A stretch of DNA of 64,000 bases from Cylindrodendrum hubeiense (lineage: Eukaryota; Ascomycota; Sordariomycetes; Hypocreales; Nectriaceae), in NCBI GenBank assembly GCA_014621425.1, contig JAANBB010000018.1, positions 124,001 through 188,000 of the forward strand, read 5' to 3'. The translations under genes and the position numbers were made by a program. Under the pieces are notes generated by a model. It saw nothing but the letters and a program-made list of their open reading frames with translations, ran no database searches and was not told the DNA's origin. Shown one piece after another: positions 11,501 to 22,481 of this stretch. Numbering within the stretch: position 1 is the first letter of the stretch; every line of letters starts with the position of its first letter.

Positions 11501-13911
11501 ACCCCAAACATCGCAAGTGTCGGTCCACTTATCAGGAGGGCCTTGAGTCATCTGAGGCCAGGGAGGCAGAGTCAGCTCGCGAGTGGTGATGGAAGTCTTT
11601 CCATTGGTGGTGTAGGTGATGGTGACATCGACAGGATCGATAGCCAAGCTGGTGCAGGCCACGAAAGCGGCGCCATCGGTAACAGAGGTGCTGACGGGGA
11701 CATTGGAGAATGAAGCTGATCCGACAGTAATGGGCTTTGGTGTGAGGGTAACGGTAGATGTCGACGATCCGATTTGGATAGAAGTGGTGTAAGCAGGGGG
11801 GGTGATTGTGGTGGAAGAGGGCATCGAGCTGGGAGGGAGAACAAAGATACAAGGAGGCTCGCAGTGGGCTGTAGCACCACCATAGATCTCAGTACCAAGG
11901 TAAACAGGGTTGCCGCTCTCATGGCCATCACCGCCGTCCTGAACACAAGAGTCTGGAGGACAGTAGTCTCTGCTGCAGGAAAAGTCACAGATAGCCTCGT
12001 AAACGAGAGGGTCCAGTCCTTCCTTGGCAGAACCACCACGCTCTCCCTGGGCGGGAGGGTCGTGCAGAGCTCCCGAGGTGAGACAGGTGCAAGTACGGAC
12101 AGGACAGAAACCGAAGTTGCAAGCGTAGCTGCAGAGACCCTCCAGGCCAGGGCCACCCTCGCCAGAGGTACAAGCGTCGGGGGTAAATGGAGAGACGTTA
12201 GGGACAACCAGAGGGTGTTCCTTGGTGTCACAGTAGGCGGATGGGCAGTATCCCAAGTTGCAGGCAAAGGTGCACAGTCCCTGGTAACTGGCCGAGGCTC
12301 CCTCAGCCGGGTAGCCGACAGTTCCAAATCCAGGAGTGTCAGAGTCAGGCTCTTCCTTCTTGGCGCCCATGTTGCTGCAGTAGCAAGCTCCAGGGGGGCA
12401 ATATCCGTACTTGCAGTTAAACTCGCAAAGATCGTTGAATTCGGGGGCTCCAGGGGCTGATCCTTCGATACAAACCCACTTGGAAATGTCAACGGCCTTG
12501 TTGGCGCTGCCGCCATTCGTGCTTCCAACCCAGGCGTTCCAGTTTTGCTTTCCGTTCTGGCCATCAACAGCATTGCAGTCGTTTGTAATCACCCGTCCGT
12601 TGAGGGTCATACCGCCAACGGTAATGACTACGGCGCCTCGGTTGCCGCCATAGCTAGCGCTACCGTGGTACAAACCGCTTCCATACTCAGGTTCGCGAGT
12701 CCATGAAGCGCCGAGATCGACACCTCCGACGGTGACCTTGACATCCTGGTGGCTGGTGAGGAGAGCGGTATAGAAGATCTTGTCCTCGACAATCTCATAG
12801 GGGTAAAATTCTTTCTGCAGCTGGCTAACGGTGTTACCCGTGGTCCAGCCATCATCACAGCCAGACTGCTTGGGCGTGGGACGGTACCAACCCGAGAGAC
12901 CCTCTTGAGTGATGGTTGCCTTTCGGTTCTTGTACAAGTCAATGACAAAGGGAAGAAACTGTCTCCAACCGTCGTGGGGCATATCCTGGGCGTAGTTAAA
13001 CGGCGCCTCGCCAACAGTGAAAGCTTGGTAGTCATCGCCATCAACGTACAGAGGACCAATATGGTGAGACTCTCCGAAATCGTTCCAGGAGATAATCTGG
13101 ACATAGTCGGGGTTCAGGAAGATGATCTGCTGCCATCGGTCGAACCACATGCTGTCACCACGCCACATCCAGTTCTTATCGTAACCGGGCAGGTTAGTGT
13201 AGAACCAGGGGCTGGCAGGCATCATGTACTTCAGATTCTTGCCCCAGGCCTCCCCAGAGGTATTCATAAACTCGAGGTACGAGGCGTCGACGTAGGTGTT
13301 CATGTCCATGTCACCCCATGGCCAGGCAGACCAACTGAAGAGGCCATCGACAACACCCTCCGACTTGTCGAGGGCCTGCTTAGCACCGAGGGAAGACCAA
13401 TCGGGGATGAACAGAGCATTAGTCTTGCTCTTGATCAACTCCCAATCGCCAGAGTTGGCAGGGCCCTCAAAGGTCGAGACCACGGGCTGTCCGTCATCGA
13501 TGAAGTAAGAGTCGTAAGCAGAGAACTGGAGGATATATTGCTGGACAATGTTGGCGCTCCAAGGACCACCGCCGGCATAGTCAAAAGACAGAATCATGTG
13601 GAAGTCGCCCTTGGTGTCGGCCACCTGGAAGGCAGTGTTGAGTGCATTGTAGGCAGACGCGTCATCAGAACGGATGTTGAGAGCGAAACCGTCAATGTGC
13701 GCATCTCGCGCAAGGTCAATGTCTTTTTCCCATTTGGCTGAATCCCAAGTTTTGGCGTTTTCCACCTATTGTCGTGTTAACTTCCAATGCACCAAAACAG
13801 TAGCTGCAGATGCTAGGCGTTTAAACTCACCATGAAATGGGCAAATACTGCCTTTGTCGCTTGGACGCGGACACAGCCCAGGAGGACTACCAGAAGACTG
13901 ATGGCCCACAT
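8502..13911 (-). CDS. Secreted GH71 alpha-1,3-glucanase fused to a subtilisin-like protease
   Basis: Seven exons on the minus strand (13831-13911, 10178-13765, 9773-10094, 9472-9712, 9355-9407, 8911-9291, 8502-8854) give 1672 residues. Residues 1-18 are a signal peptide (MWAISLLVVLLGCVRVQA). Residues about 20-460 are a GH71 mutanase domain, starting FAHFMVENAKTW and containing WNDFGESHHIG at about 254-264. Four Cys-rich modules of the type CxFxCxxGYCP follow at 473-639, then Thr/Pro-rich sequence, a run of aspartates near 823-841, and more Pro-rich linker. From about 1190 there is a subtilase (S8) domain: VIYIVED supplies the Asp region near 1213-1214, WHGAAVIAAAAG the His (1248), TASGNSG the oxyanion Asn (1351), and SGTSFASPMVAG the Ser (1427). 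The tail is Thr/Pro-rich plus a short Cys-containing end. GH71 and the start of the protease share one uninterrupted 3588-nt exon, so the fusion does not depend on a splice prediction. It probably acts on cell-wall alpha-1,3-glucan and protein outside the cell. Confidence 0.88.
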
Positions 13912-15500
13912 GATGGCTGTATTCTCGTCTCTGAACGGACAGAAAGAGTGATGTCTGTTCGGTAAGGAGCCGTGAGGAACTCTAGAGGATAAATTCCTAG
14001 GCAATGGGAGATGTCCTCATAGTTAAAATAGTTCTACTCCTACGATGGTCTACCATGATGGTCTGGCGATAACCGGAAATAGGCGCTCTCTGTCCGGTCT
14101 CCATTGGTCCCTGCATAATGGATAGTCTCGGGCCAACCCGAATTGGACAAATACTCGGGTGGGGATGGTGTTTTTGACATAGACTCGTAGGGTTCGCCAG
14201 CCTTGCCAGGTCGTACCAATACCGTCTAAGTGACCGTGCCCACAAAGGCTGCGACTCCAAGACATCATGGGAACAGCACGGACACCGGCAGGCACTAGTC
14301 GAGATTGGAAAGGCCGCCGGCAAAATAGGCGGCCGTGATAGAGCCCATGCACGATTCACAACCTTGTCCGGCAGTCCCTAGTTCATTAAGGGAGGACAGG
14401 AGGTCCACCTTGGACGGATCTCTGCTGCCTCTGCGGAAGTTCGGCAGAGACTATTCCATCCTTGGCAGTCCGGCCGGGGTATGCTGTTGAACTACAATGG
14501 CACGAGAGCACGTGTGGGGTAACATGGAGGACTCCGGTCGAGCCAGTAATATACCTGACCGTTCCTTGAATACGAGGAATGGAGAGCATCATGAGGTTGG
14601 GTCAAGGTGCTGATTACTGCCGTGGTCCCGGATCCTTCAATCGTTGTCAATTTTTTTGCCCTGTCACAGCCTTAATTTTATGGGGCGACATAAGCTTAAC
14701 AGTCTTGATTTGTACAAGTGCTTATGGTACTTTTGAGCGCAAAAACGTGGACTGTGTATTCCGTCCGGCCCACCGGTTCTTGAGCGCTCGATTGAGGCTC
14801 TTTCTCCGGAGCACCTATGTACTTGTAATGCACACACCGACTATTTCCTAGACATTATTCATGCCTTTTTGCATTCTTTTCCGCACAAACACTACTTGAC
14901 TCGTGAACTGCAGTTAAATCACCTTCCCCACAAGACATGTGTCCCCACAAGACATGTGCCGCAGCTTCTAGCAGTGTTCTGAACAAGCTAGCTCGTGAGA
15001 GTGGCACCCAGAGTTGATTAACCCACAACTACGGAGTAGTACGGAGTAGACACTCGGCTTAATAAAACTACCCAAGTCTGAAGAAGAATGCTCCGTTCTC
15101 GTTCTCGTTCCGTCGGCTCCGCGTCAGAATAATGGGCTCTGCCAGAAGTGGATACAGTTAAAATAGAGGATACCCGCCAAAATACCCAAAAGTGGCACGG
15201 AGGCTGGCCGAAAATTGGACGCTTTGGCCGGCACAGCCAATTGCCTTGACCTCCTAAACCCGGCAGCCTTTTTGAAATTAATTCATGCTTCCTCACAATC
15301 TGCAAGGCGACCTAGCGGCTTGGCAGGGGCGGGAAAAAACACAACGGTCAAAGCAACAACGCACTCCATCGCTATCGACGACGCCAATGAGTCAACGAGT
15401 TGCAGCGGCGGTATATCAGTCCAATTAGCCCGAAAGACGACGCGCCCTTTTCGAACAACTCAGTCCACTTTGTTCCCGCCAGAGAGAAAAGAAGAAAAAG
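13912..15500. other. Intergenic region between divergent genes
   Basis: This 1.6-kb stretch holds the promoters of the GH71-subtilase gene (minus) and the DUF4419 gene (plus). Open frames at 14050-14359 show no family resemblance. A short direct repeat of TACGGAGTA occurs at about 15030-15048. No RNA gene or transposon is recognised. Confidence 0.45.
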
Positions 15501-16634
15501 ATGCCCACAGTCATCAGGCCGCAGCCGTCCAAGGTCGGACAGAGCTATGACCGGCTCTTCACGTCGTCCAAGGATCTGTTGACGTCCGTCTCGTATCAAG
15601 ACAGCTACAAACCCGTGCTCCACTCGTCGTTCGCTGACCTGGGCGCTGCCGAGTCGCCAGTTGGCGTCGCGCCGCACGACAACGGCTTCGTCCACACGCT
15701 GTTGCGAGCATGGCAGCAGGACCTGCATCTCGAGCTGCGTCCCGACGATGTGTGGCTGGCCATCCTGTCACAGCTCAGCTTCTTCATCCTCAGCCGTGGC
15801 GAGGAGCTGCGGCCGTTTTTTGTCAAGCACGAGGGCCAGAAGACGCTCGAGGTCGACATGCGGCCGCACTCGCTTGGTGACGTCAACATTGACCACTTTG
15901 TGGAGCGGATGCGAGATTTGATGGTAACGCAGCTCAGCGATCCGTCCGTCGCAGAGTGGATGATGCCGCGGTTTTCCACCACCACGCAGACTGACATTAG
16001 CGTCGCTTGCATGCTCTTCATGGGTTCAATGAAGCAGTATTTTAAATACCAGATGGATGTCGGCTGCGGCTTTCCCTCGGTAACGCTACACGGCACGCGC
16101 GACGACTGGGAGTTGATACGCCAGTGCATCACGCGCTTCAAAACGCTGGGCGATTACCCAGAGCTGAATGAGTTTGTCACATGTCTCGACTGCGTCCTGG
16201 TAAACATGATTGCAGGCTTCGACACCCCCGACTCACCAGAAGTGCACGACTTCTGGATGCGCGCAGCCCACGCAGGCGGCACGCGTGCGTCAGGTGGCCT
16301 AGTGACCCTGTCGGGATGGCTCACGGCCTTTTGCTTCTGGCAGCTCGACGGCACGCGTACCCGTGGCTTCACCGACGAGGAGCTAAGCCGCGAATGGAGC
16401 ATGCAGAACAATCCCGAAGAATGGGCAAGACTCGAGCTGTCGGGCATTGGCTTTCCGGTTATTGAGCGGGCAAAGATCCCCGCGGCCACGGTGCAAGTGG
16501 ATGTACGTGTTGTAGACGGGTTTACAGAGGAGCAGACGCTGATTATCGCCGGCATGATTGGCATGGAGCTGGATAGCGCAACGATGTCCATTGCCAAACC
16601 CCGACCAGGGTGGTGGATATTGCATAAAAAATAA
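15501..16634 (+). CDS. DUF4419 domain protein
   Basis: One exon encodes 377 residues. The sequence is GC-rich and matches the DUF4419 family throughout: an early GFVHTLLRAWQQDLHLELRPDDVWLAI, the segment MMPRFSTTTQTD in the middle, and a C-terminal SGWLTAFCFW followed by VDGF, given here as separate short motifs. No signal peptide, membrane segment or catalytic motif is evident. The family is widespread in fungi and slime moulds but has no established function. Start chosen at the first ATG after a purine-rich leader (AGAAAAAG just upstream). Confidence 0.85.
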   Translation: MPTVIRPQPSKVGQSYDRLFTSSKDLLTSVSYQDSYKPVLHSSFADLGAAESPVGVAPHDNGFVHTLLRAWQQDLHLELRPDDVWLAILSQLSFFILSRGEELRPFFVKHEGQKTLEVDMRPHSLGDVNIDHFVERMRDLMVTQLSDPSVAEWMMPRFSTTTQTDISVACMLFMGSMKQYFKYQMDVGCGFPSVTLHGTRDDWELIRQCITRFKTLGDYPELNEFVTCLDCVLVNMIAGFDTPDSPEVHDFWMRAAHAGGTRASGGLVTLSGWLTAFCFWQLDGTRTRGFTDEELSREWSMQNNPEEWARLELSGIGFPVIERAKIPAATVQVDVRVVDGFTEEQTLIIAGMIGMELDSATMSIAKPRPGWWILHKK

Positions 16635-17742
16635 AAGACGCTGGGTCAATACAATAATTCAAGCGATTATACCATGGCATTATTATGGCAAGTGTATCAG
16701 TACAGAAGGGCTGGTATAATTAAATTGCCGTACTGGGACGAAATTCATCCCAACACATGCATGTTTGCCGACTAGTCCGCAACTTGTACAACACATTGGG
16801 GGCGAACGACCATTACTCACAGTACCCATCTAAGTTGTGCCAGTAAGAGATAGTTGCGGGACTAATATGAATATACTAGCTAAAACTATACCAACATGAG
16901 AAAACTGCTAGACTAGTACCGACGATGGACTATATGAGTATGAGGAAATTGCCGGACTGGTATATTGTGTCCCGGTATGAGGCGGCTTAGACACGGAATC
17001 AACAAAATCACAATGTTTATTACTCTCTAGGCGCTTATTATGGATAGAAACAAACTCATATTTACTTTTTTTTCCTCAAGTTAGTAAATCCCAGGGTCGG
17101 TTGCGCATGTGGCGAACAAGATACGATCACATCGCGCGAGTCTCGACCTACCCTACAGTTAACTGAGTACATTTATCTTATCACCTCTCGTCAGGATTTT
17201 GTGACATTCTAGGCATTAAAAACGGGAAAATAAACAATTGAATCCCATACCAAGTCTCAGCTACTATTGTTTTCGCCAGAACAGTCTTGAAATAGTTTTG
17301 TCGAGGTTAAATACATCAGCCCATCTTAATTGCATCCGTGTTGTCTTCCCTGACTTCACCCCACAGCTGGGCTTCTTAGCGTGCATCCGCCAATTTGAGC
17401 TTCAACCCAATTGATGACGGTCAAAGATAGAACAAGTTGTGGCTGCTTAACCAGACATATTGTCCAAGCAAAAATAACAAATTGGCTTTCAACAGATGGC
17501 GTCTCTCTTTTTATCATCCCGCGGATCTTGTTTTTCTCACATTACTTCGAGATCAAGCAACTAAATTGCGATACAGAGCACTGGAAGTTCAGTGCAGGTT
17601 TTACGTCGATTTAATCTTTTTCCTTTCCCTCAATTAAAAAGATGAAAACACATGAGTAGATGTAAAATCTTACGTCTAGTCCTCCCTCAAGCAAGAGTGA
17701 AATCCACAACAACCGGCAAAAAAGAACATTGAAGAGATTCAA
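16635..17742. other. AT-rich intergenic region
   Basis: About 1.1 kb between the DUF4419 gene and tRNA-Asn. Repeated words such as GGACTAGTA/GGACTGGTA and GTGTCCCGGTATGA occur around 16740-16990 but without a regular period. No coding sequence is supported. Confidence 0.4.
17718..17723 (-). terminator. Pol III terminator of tRNA-Asn
   Basis: Six T residues on the minus strand begin 20 nt beyond the 3' end of tRNA-Asn, suitable as an RNA polymerase III stop. Confidence 0.65.
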
Positions 17743-17868
17743 CTCCCCGAGATGGGCTCGAACCATCAACCTCTCGATTAACAGTCGAACGCGCTCTTTG
17801 TGATTATTAGTATTTATACTGCGAAGTCGAATTGATCGAGTACTTACAGCCAATTGCGCCATCGGGGA
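17743..17868 (-). tRNA. tRNA-Asn (anticodon GTT) interrupted in the D-loop
   Basis: Read on the minus strand, all parts of a tRNA-Asn are intact: acceptor TCCCCGA (17862-17868) pairs fully with TCGGGGA, D-stem GCGC/GCGC, anticodon stem TTCGA/TCGAG (17785-17789 with 17773-17777), loop CTGTTAA with anticodon GTT (17780-17782), and T-arm GATGG-TTCGAGC-CCATC. The D-loop is split by a 52-nt insertion (17796-17847). Removing it restores GGCGCAATTGGCTAGCGC, the normal tRNA-Asn D-arm. The A-box and B-box promoter elements are both kept, and a T6 run lies downstream, so transcription by Pol III is plausible. Whether it is processed or is a pseudo-tRNA cannot be decided from sequence, but no stem is damaged. 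Confidence 0.85.
17796..17847 (-). other. Spliceosomal-intron-like insertion within tRNA-Asn
   Basis: The 52-nt insertion begins GTAAGTACTC, a perfect fungal 5' splice site, contains AAATACTAATAATC (close to the TACTAAC branch site) and ends CACAAAG. Its length is typical of introns in the protein genes of this window (47-123 nt). It lies in the D-loop, far from the 37/38 position used by nuclear tRNA introns. A 5-bp inverted repeat AGTAT-AA-ATACT precedes the branch-like site. Excision by the spliceosome is an inference; the exact ends could shift by one base. Confidence 0.7.
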
Positions 17869-18059
17869 TGTTGCAGGTTGTTGAAACTCGGCTTCGATAA
17901 TTCCGCCTAAGCGTACGCCAATGCGAACCCGTTACGCGCCATTTTTCTTGTACCTCAACTTTTCGTTTTCGTAGCCGAGAAGCGAGCCTAAATATTCCAA
18001 TTACTCTGGCATGAGAAGCGATTAAGCTTTTGGAAACAATGGGATTTCATATCTGTATG

Positions 18060-19728
18060 CTATTGTACGCTGACCTCCTTCGACAGAACTTTCACTTCGA
18101 TCGCCTCAGCGACCTTCTCGTTGTCCACTTGGCCAGTTGCCGCAGCGGCCTTTTCAGCTTCAACCGACTCCTTTCGTCCCCATTTGAATTGAGATCCGTA
18201 GTGATCATCCCTCAACTCCTTAGATCCCAGGAGATTCTCCCTGAACGTACCGCCAGGAACAGCATAGTCCTTCCACATCAGGCCTCGCTCCTGTAGGACA
18301 GGAACGAGTAGGTCGACAACGTCCTCCCAACTGCCGGGATTGGTCACACTTCCGACATTGAAACCGTCCACATCTGCGTCCTCGACCCACTGCTGCATTA
18401 CATCGGCCACTTCCTCGGCGGTGCCTACAGGGCAGCAATGAAGACCACCCAGAGCCATACGTATACCGAGTCTTCGTGGCGTCCAGGGCCGCTTGTCCTC
18501 TTCTTCGCTAGCCTCTAGTGCCGCAAAAACTGCCTGGATTGCCATAGCCTGTGACATACCGCTCAGGTCCATAGGCTCATCCAAGGGAAATGATGCCAAG
18601 TCAATACCAGTATAACCGCTGAACTGCGCAAGCCCCGCGACTGGATCGGCATTCTCCAACGCCTTGTCGTACTTGGCTTGGGCCTCCTCCTTTGTCTTCC
18701 CGATGATGGGCATGAAGCATGGGAAGAACTTTAGGGAACTGGAATCACGACCGTTTGCGGCCATGGCGGCTCGCATCCCAGACACGGTCTTGGCGGCTTG
18801 TGTGGCGTTGACAGTGTTCAGGAAGACAGCTTCGGCATGCTTCGCCGCGAACGCAGTGCCTGACTTGGACGTTCCAGCTTGGAACAACACGGGAGTCCTC
18901 TGAGGAGATGGGTGGACTTGTGATCGACCCGACATTTTGAAGTATTTACCCTTGTGCTCAATCTTCTTGATTTTATCGGCATCAAAGCCCAATCCAGTGG
19001 TACTATCGAGAACCACCGAATCCGGTGCCCAAGATGATTCCCACAATCTTAAGGCAGGAACGTCCATGTTAGCAGACCCTAAGTAAAGGGAATGTGGCAT
19101 CATCAATTGGTCAAGAAATACTCACTTGTACACAACGTCCATGAATTCATCGGCAATGACATAACGCTCGTCATGCGGTACCGTGCTCTCGTGTCCAAGA
19201 GCATGAGCGCTGGATTCAGTGAAGCTGGTGACGATGTTCCAGGCGCATCTTCCCTCAGTGATGTGGTCAAGAGATGAGAACTGCCGAGCAAGAACGTAAG
19301 GGTTTGAGTACGTAGTTGACTGAGTCACCGCAAACGATACGTTCTCCGTCACAGCCGCCATGGCGGACACGAGCACCAATGGGTCCAAGTGTGCGACTTG
19401 ATGAGCGGCTTTTAGCATCGTGTCTAGACCTCCTCCATACACATCGAAGCCGACAAACCAGTCGGCGAAAAAGATTGCCGAGATCTTACCCCGGTCCGCA
19501 AGCCGAGCAAGGTCTGTGTAGTACTTGAGGGTATCCTTTTTGGTGGATGTGTCATCTGATCGCCTGCATCTCAGTTAGCGTCTCCTCCCAGTAATCGGTT
19601 TCAAGTTGCAAAATAGCTTTTAAGTGATGGATGGATGGTTGGTCAACTCACTTCCACTGGCCAGAGGCCATGTAGCCACCGACATTGGCGATCTCCAAGA
19701 AGCAGAGCTGGATCTGTTTAGGTGCCAT
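18060..19728 (-). CDS. NtaA/DszA-family flavin-dependent monooxygenase
   Basis: Three exons on the minus strand (19652-19728, 19126-19563, 18060-19047) encode 500 residues. The second intron ends CTTAAG after a TGCTAAC branch site, and this choice joins VVYK to LWESSW, as expected for the family. The product is a bacterial-luciferase-like TIM barrel: N-terminal KQIQLCFLEIANVGG, FADWFVGFDVYGG, then EGRCAWNIVTSF and a C-terminal VDGFNVGSVTNPGSWEDVVD. Relatives use FMNH2 and O2 to oxidise amines (nitrilotriacetate), sulphur heterocycles or sulphonates, and need a separate flavin reductase, which is not seen here. It stands divergent from the P450 gene with 725 bp between them. The product should be cytosolic, as no targeting signal is seen. 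Confidence 0.88.
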
Positions 19729-20453
19729 CGTGCTTTCGGTGCCTGCTGTTTAATAATCAAGTTTCGACAATCAAAGGATATCTGGCTGATGTCTGAAAGT
19801 GTTTATGATGCAGCAAATCTTGGAAGGCACATGAGGATGAGATTGGCCAACAATAGTTGTAGGCGGCCAGATATTGGTGCCATTGATCTAGTTCAATAGA
19901 GACTAGAGGCTCAATTCTGTCGGAATGGAGTAGCTACACTCCGACCCTCCAACATTGTCAACAATTGGAAGCCGAACTTGGACTCGGATTGATTGCACAT
20001 TCCCGCTGTAGCATCGTGGCACATCGACATGATATGACGTGGATGGAGCTGTTCTCTTATCTATCGGAAGCTAGTCGAGCTTCCGACAATGTGTGGGGCG
20101 TGTGAAGCTGATTCTGGTGTGGGGACGATGCTTATCTCCCGTTGCCGCATTCTACCTACCCGTCCAAGGGCATTAACTCCTTGGGCCAGTCAACTGTCGC
20201 CTATTTGCATGGTATCTTATCATTGATCAGCAATTCAAGCGTCTTCGGGGGACAGGAGCTCGAATTACTGGAAGCGGCCTCCCGAAACCCGAAGATAATG
20301 AATATGCAGCGTAGGCAGCTTTAACAATTGGGCCGGAATAAAGAGGTTATCATGATGGTGGCTCTGACAATTGATCAAAGTCAGACCACAAAGACCAGGC
20401 AATAGATCCTGGCCTGAAAGTTGAATTATCTTCTCACTACTACAGAAAACAAC
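19729..20453. other. Divergent promoter region between monooxygenase and P450 genes
   Basis: This 725-bp space separates two divergently transcribed oxygenase genes and probably carries shared control sites. A CGG-type palindrome for the nearby Zn2Cys6 regulator was not identified with confidence. No coding sequence is supported. Confidence 0.45.
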
Positions 20454-22195
20454 ATGACGATTGAACTTGATGCAGCGGACTTTCTCCGCGACACTATTTT
20501 GTCGCCGAGAGGCGCTGTGACATTTATCGCGGTTCTCATTGCGATTGTTCTTCTGGTATGCCTTTCCATGTGTGGTTAATTCATATTTATTCCCACGCGC
20601 TTCTTCTAACACTTGCTAGACGGAGGCATACAAGACTGACTTCGCAAAAATTCGGGGCGTCCCAGAACTCCCATCGGCGTTGCCCTTTGTCGGCCATCTT
20701 CATCTCCTCGGTGGCAGGAGTGGCAGGAATGATGCCACCGTCTTCACAGAATGGGGCGAGGCAGTCGGCTCCAACGTCTTTCAATGTTCTCTTGGAAACC
20801 AGAGGACTGTCGTTGTCAATGACTGGGCTACCATGTATGCGCTCTGGATTGAGCAGTCTCAGCAGCTCATTGATCGGCCGCATCAGCCTGGGTTTGTGGA
20901 TAAGCTGGGTATTGATCTTACGGGATCCTGCATGACGGACCAGATCCGGAAGTGTCGCGCTGCGGGAATGCGAGCGTTAGGCAAGGTATGCCCCAAACAA
21001 ATTACTTCTTCAGCTTGAGTGTGGCGAATTGACGCGTTACTGACACAATGTGGAATTGCAGCCAAACTGGCACAAATACTATCACCTCCTTGAGCCATCT
21101 TCTTCCAAGTTCATCTCATCAATTTTTGGAAGATCCAACGACGGCAAAACCCCTCTTGACACTTATGTCCACCTTCGCCACATTGTCTTTGACCTCTGCC
21201 TGTCTCTAACCTACGGAGCTCGATTCGGCGACGTCGACGATGACTTCATGCTCAACTTTATCAAGTCAATCAATGCCGTTTCCGCAGTTCGCTCTTCTAC
21301 CAAGGCGTATCGCCACTTCGTGCCATTGCTACGGATGATACCAGAAGCCACCAGTGAGACGATATCAGCCGAGAGAATCCGACGCAGACATCGAGACATT
21401 CTGTTCAATAATTACAACGATCGAATTGCAGCTGGTGAGACTGTTGACTGCATCGTCGCGGCCCTCGGTGAAGACAAACTCACCGAAGAAGAGGTTCACG
21501 GTACTTGCATTTCGCTCCTCCAGGCCGCTCCTGATACCGTTGCCTCTGGGGTGTACCAGGCGGTTGCTTGGCTTTGCAGTCCGGAGGGCAGACCAACTCA
21601 ACAAGCCGCTTTGGCTGCTATCCTCGAAGCTTACGGCGGTGACCGTGACATGGCATGGAAGATGGCCTTCCGCGAGGAACGCGTCCCACTCATTAGTTCT
21701 CTCAACAAGGAGACACTGCGATTCTTCACTTTTGCTCCTTACGCCACACCGCGCCGTACTGTCAAGGACGTGACTCTCCCTAATGGTGCTGTCCTCCCCA
21801 AGGGCATCACTCTGATCATGAACGCTCAGCAAGTCAACCACGACGAGGCACACTTCTCCAGCGCATGGAGCTTCCAGCCTGATCGTTTCGTCGATAGCAA
21901 GCCGGGGTTGCCGCACGTTGCTTTCGGAGCGGGCAGTCGGATCTGCCCCGCCGTGAACATCAGCAACAGGATCGTCTGTGCGCTGTTGACGAGGCTCATC
22001 CTGGCGTTTGAGATGGAAGGAAGCAAAGAGCCAACTAGGGCGCCGAATGTAGACGCCATAGAGTTCTCGGATGTCTATGATGAGCTGGTGGCGCATCCGA
22101 GGTTCTACGACTGCCATTTCAAGGCTCGGGATTCTGCTTGGCTGGACAAGATCTTGGCGGAGGAGAAGGCTACGGCTATGGCTAGCGCGGCTTGA
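20454..22195 (+). CDS. Cytochrome P450, CYP504-like
   Basis: Three exons (20454-20555, 20620-20985, 21062-22195) encode 533 residues. An N-terminal membrane anchor (about residues 20-35) precedes the proline-rich hinge VPELPSALPFVGH. The I-helix region reads LLQAAPDTVASG, an atypical form of AGxxT; the ExxR motif is ETLR; and the heme-binding loop is FGAGSRICP with Cys451 as iron ligand. The overall pattern resembles fungal phenylacetate and hydroxyphenylacetate hydroxylases (CYP504), but the exact substrate is not certain. It would sit in the ER membrane and need a cytochrome P450 reductase. Its neighbours, a flavin monooxygenase, an OYE homologue and a Zn2Cys6 regulator, suggest a shared pathway. 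Confidence 0.87.
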
Positions 22196-22481
22196 GGGAG
22201 GAGTCATCCTGGTCGTGGCTCTCCAGGCCCAAGATGAGTGCCCGTGTCATTTAGCACATCGAACTACAGCGTAGTTTAGATATATGGACTAAATATGGGA
22301 TGGAGTGAGAATTGCCAAACAAAAGAATGGGATCTGAATCGATCGTCTATATCATAGAGAAGTGATCACAAGCATAGAGACCTTAGAAATCTCAATAGTA
22401 AATGTCCTCACTTAAAAAGTAGCATTGTAAGACACCCCGGCATATGTATTTAATCTAAACCGCTGAGATTTCTAGCTAGGT

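Noticed and set aside
12749..13741. Plus-strand open frame of 330 codons antisense to the GH71 exon
   Set aside because: Long antisense frames are expected in GC-biased exons. The opposite strand has strong GH71 motifs and this one has none.
14050..14359. Two minus-strand open frames of 100-120 codons
   Set aside because: Odd composition, two overlapping frames of similar length and no family resemblance; likely chance.
17796..17847. D-loop insert as an ordinary tRNA intron
   Set aside because: Nuclear tRNA introns lie between positions 37 and 38; this insert is in the D-loop and the anticodon loop is uninterrupted.
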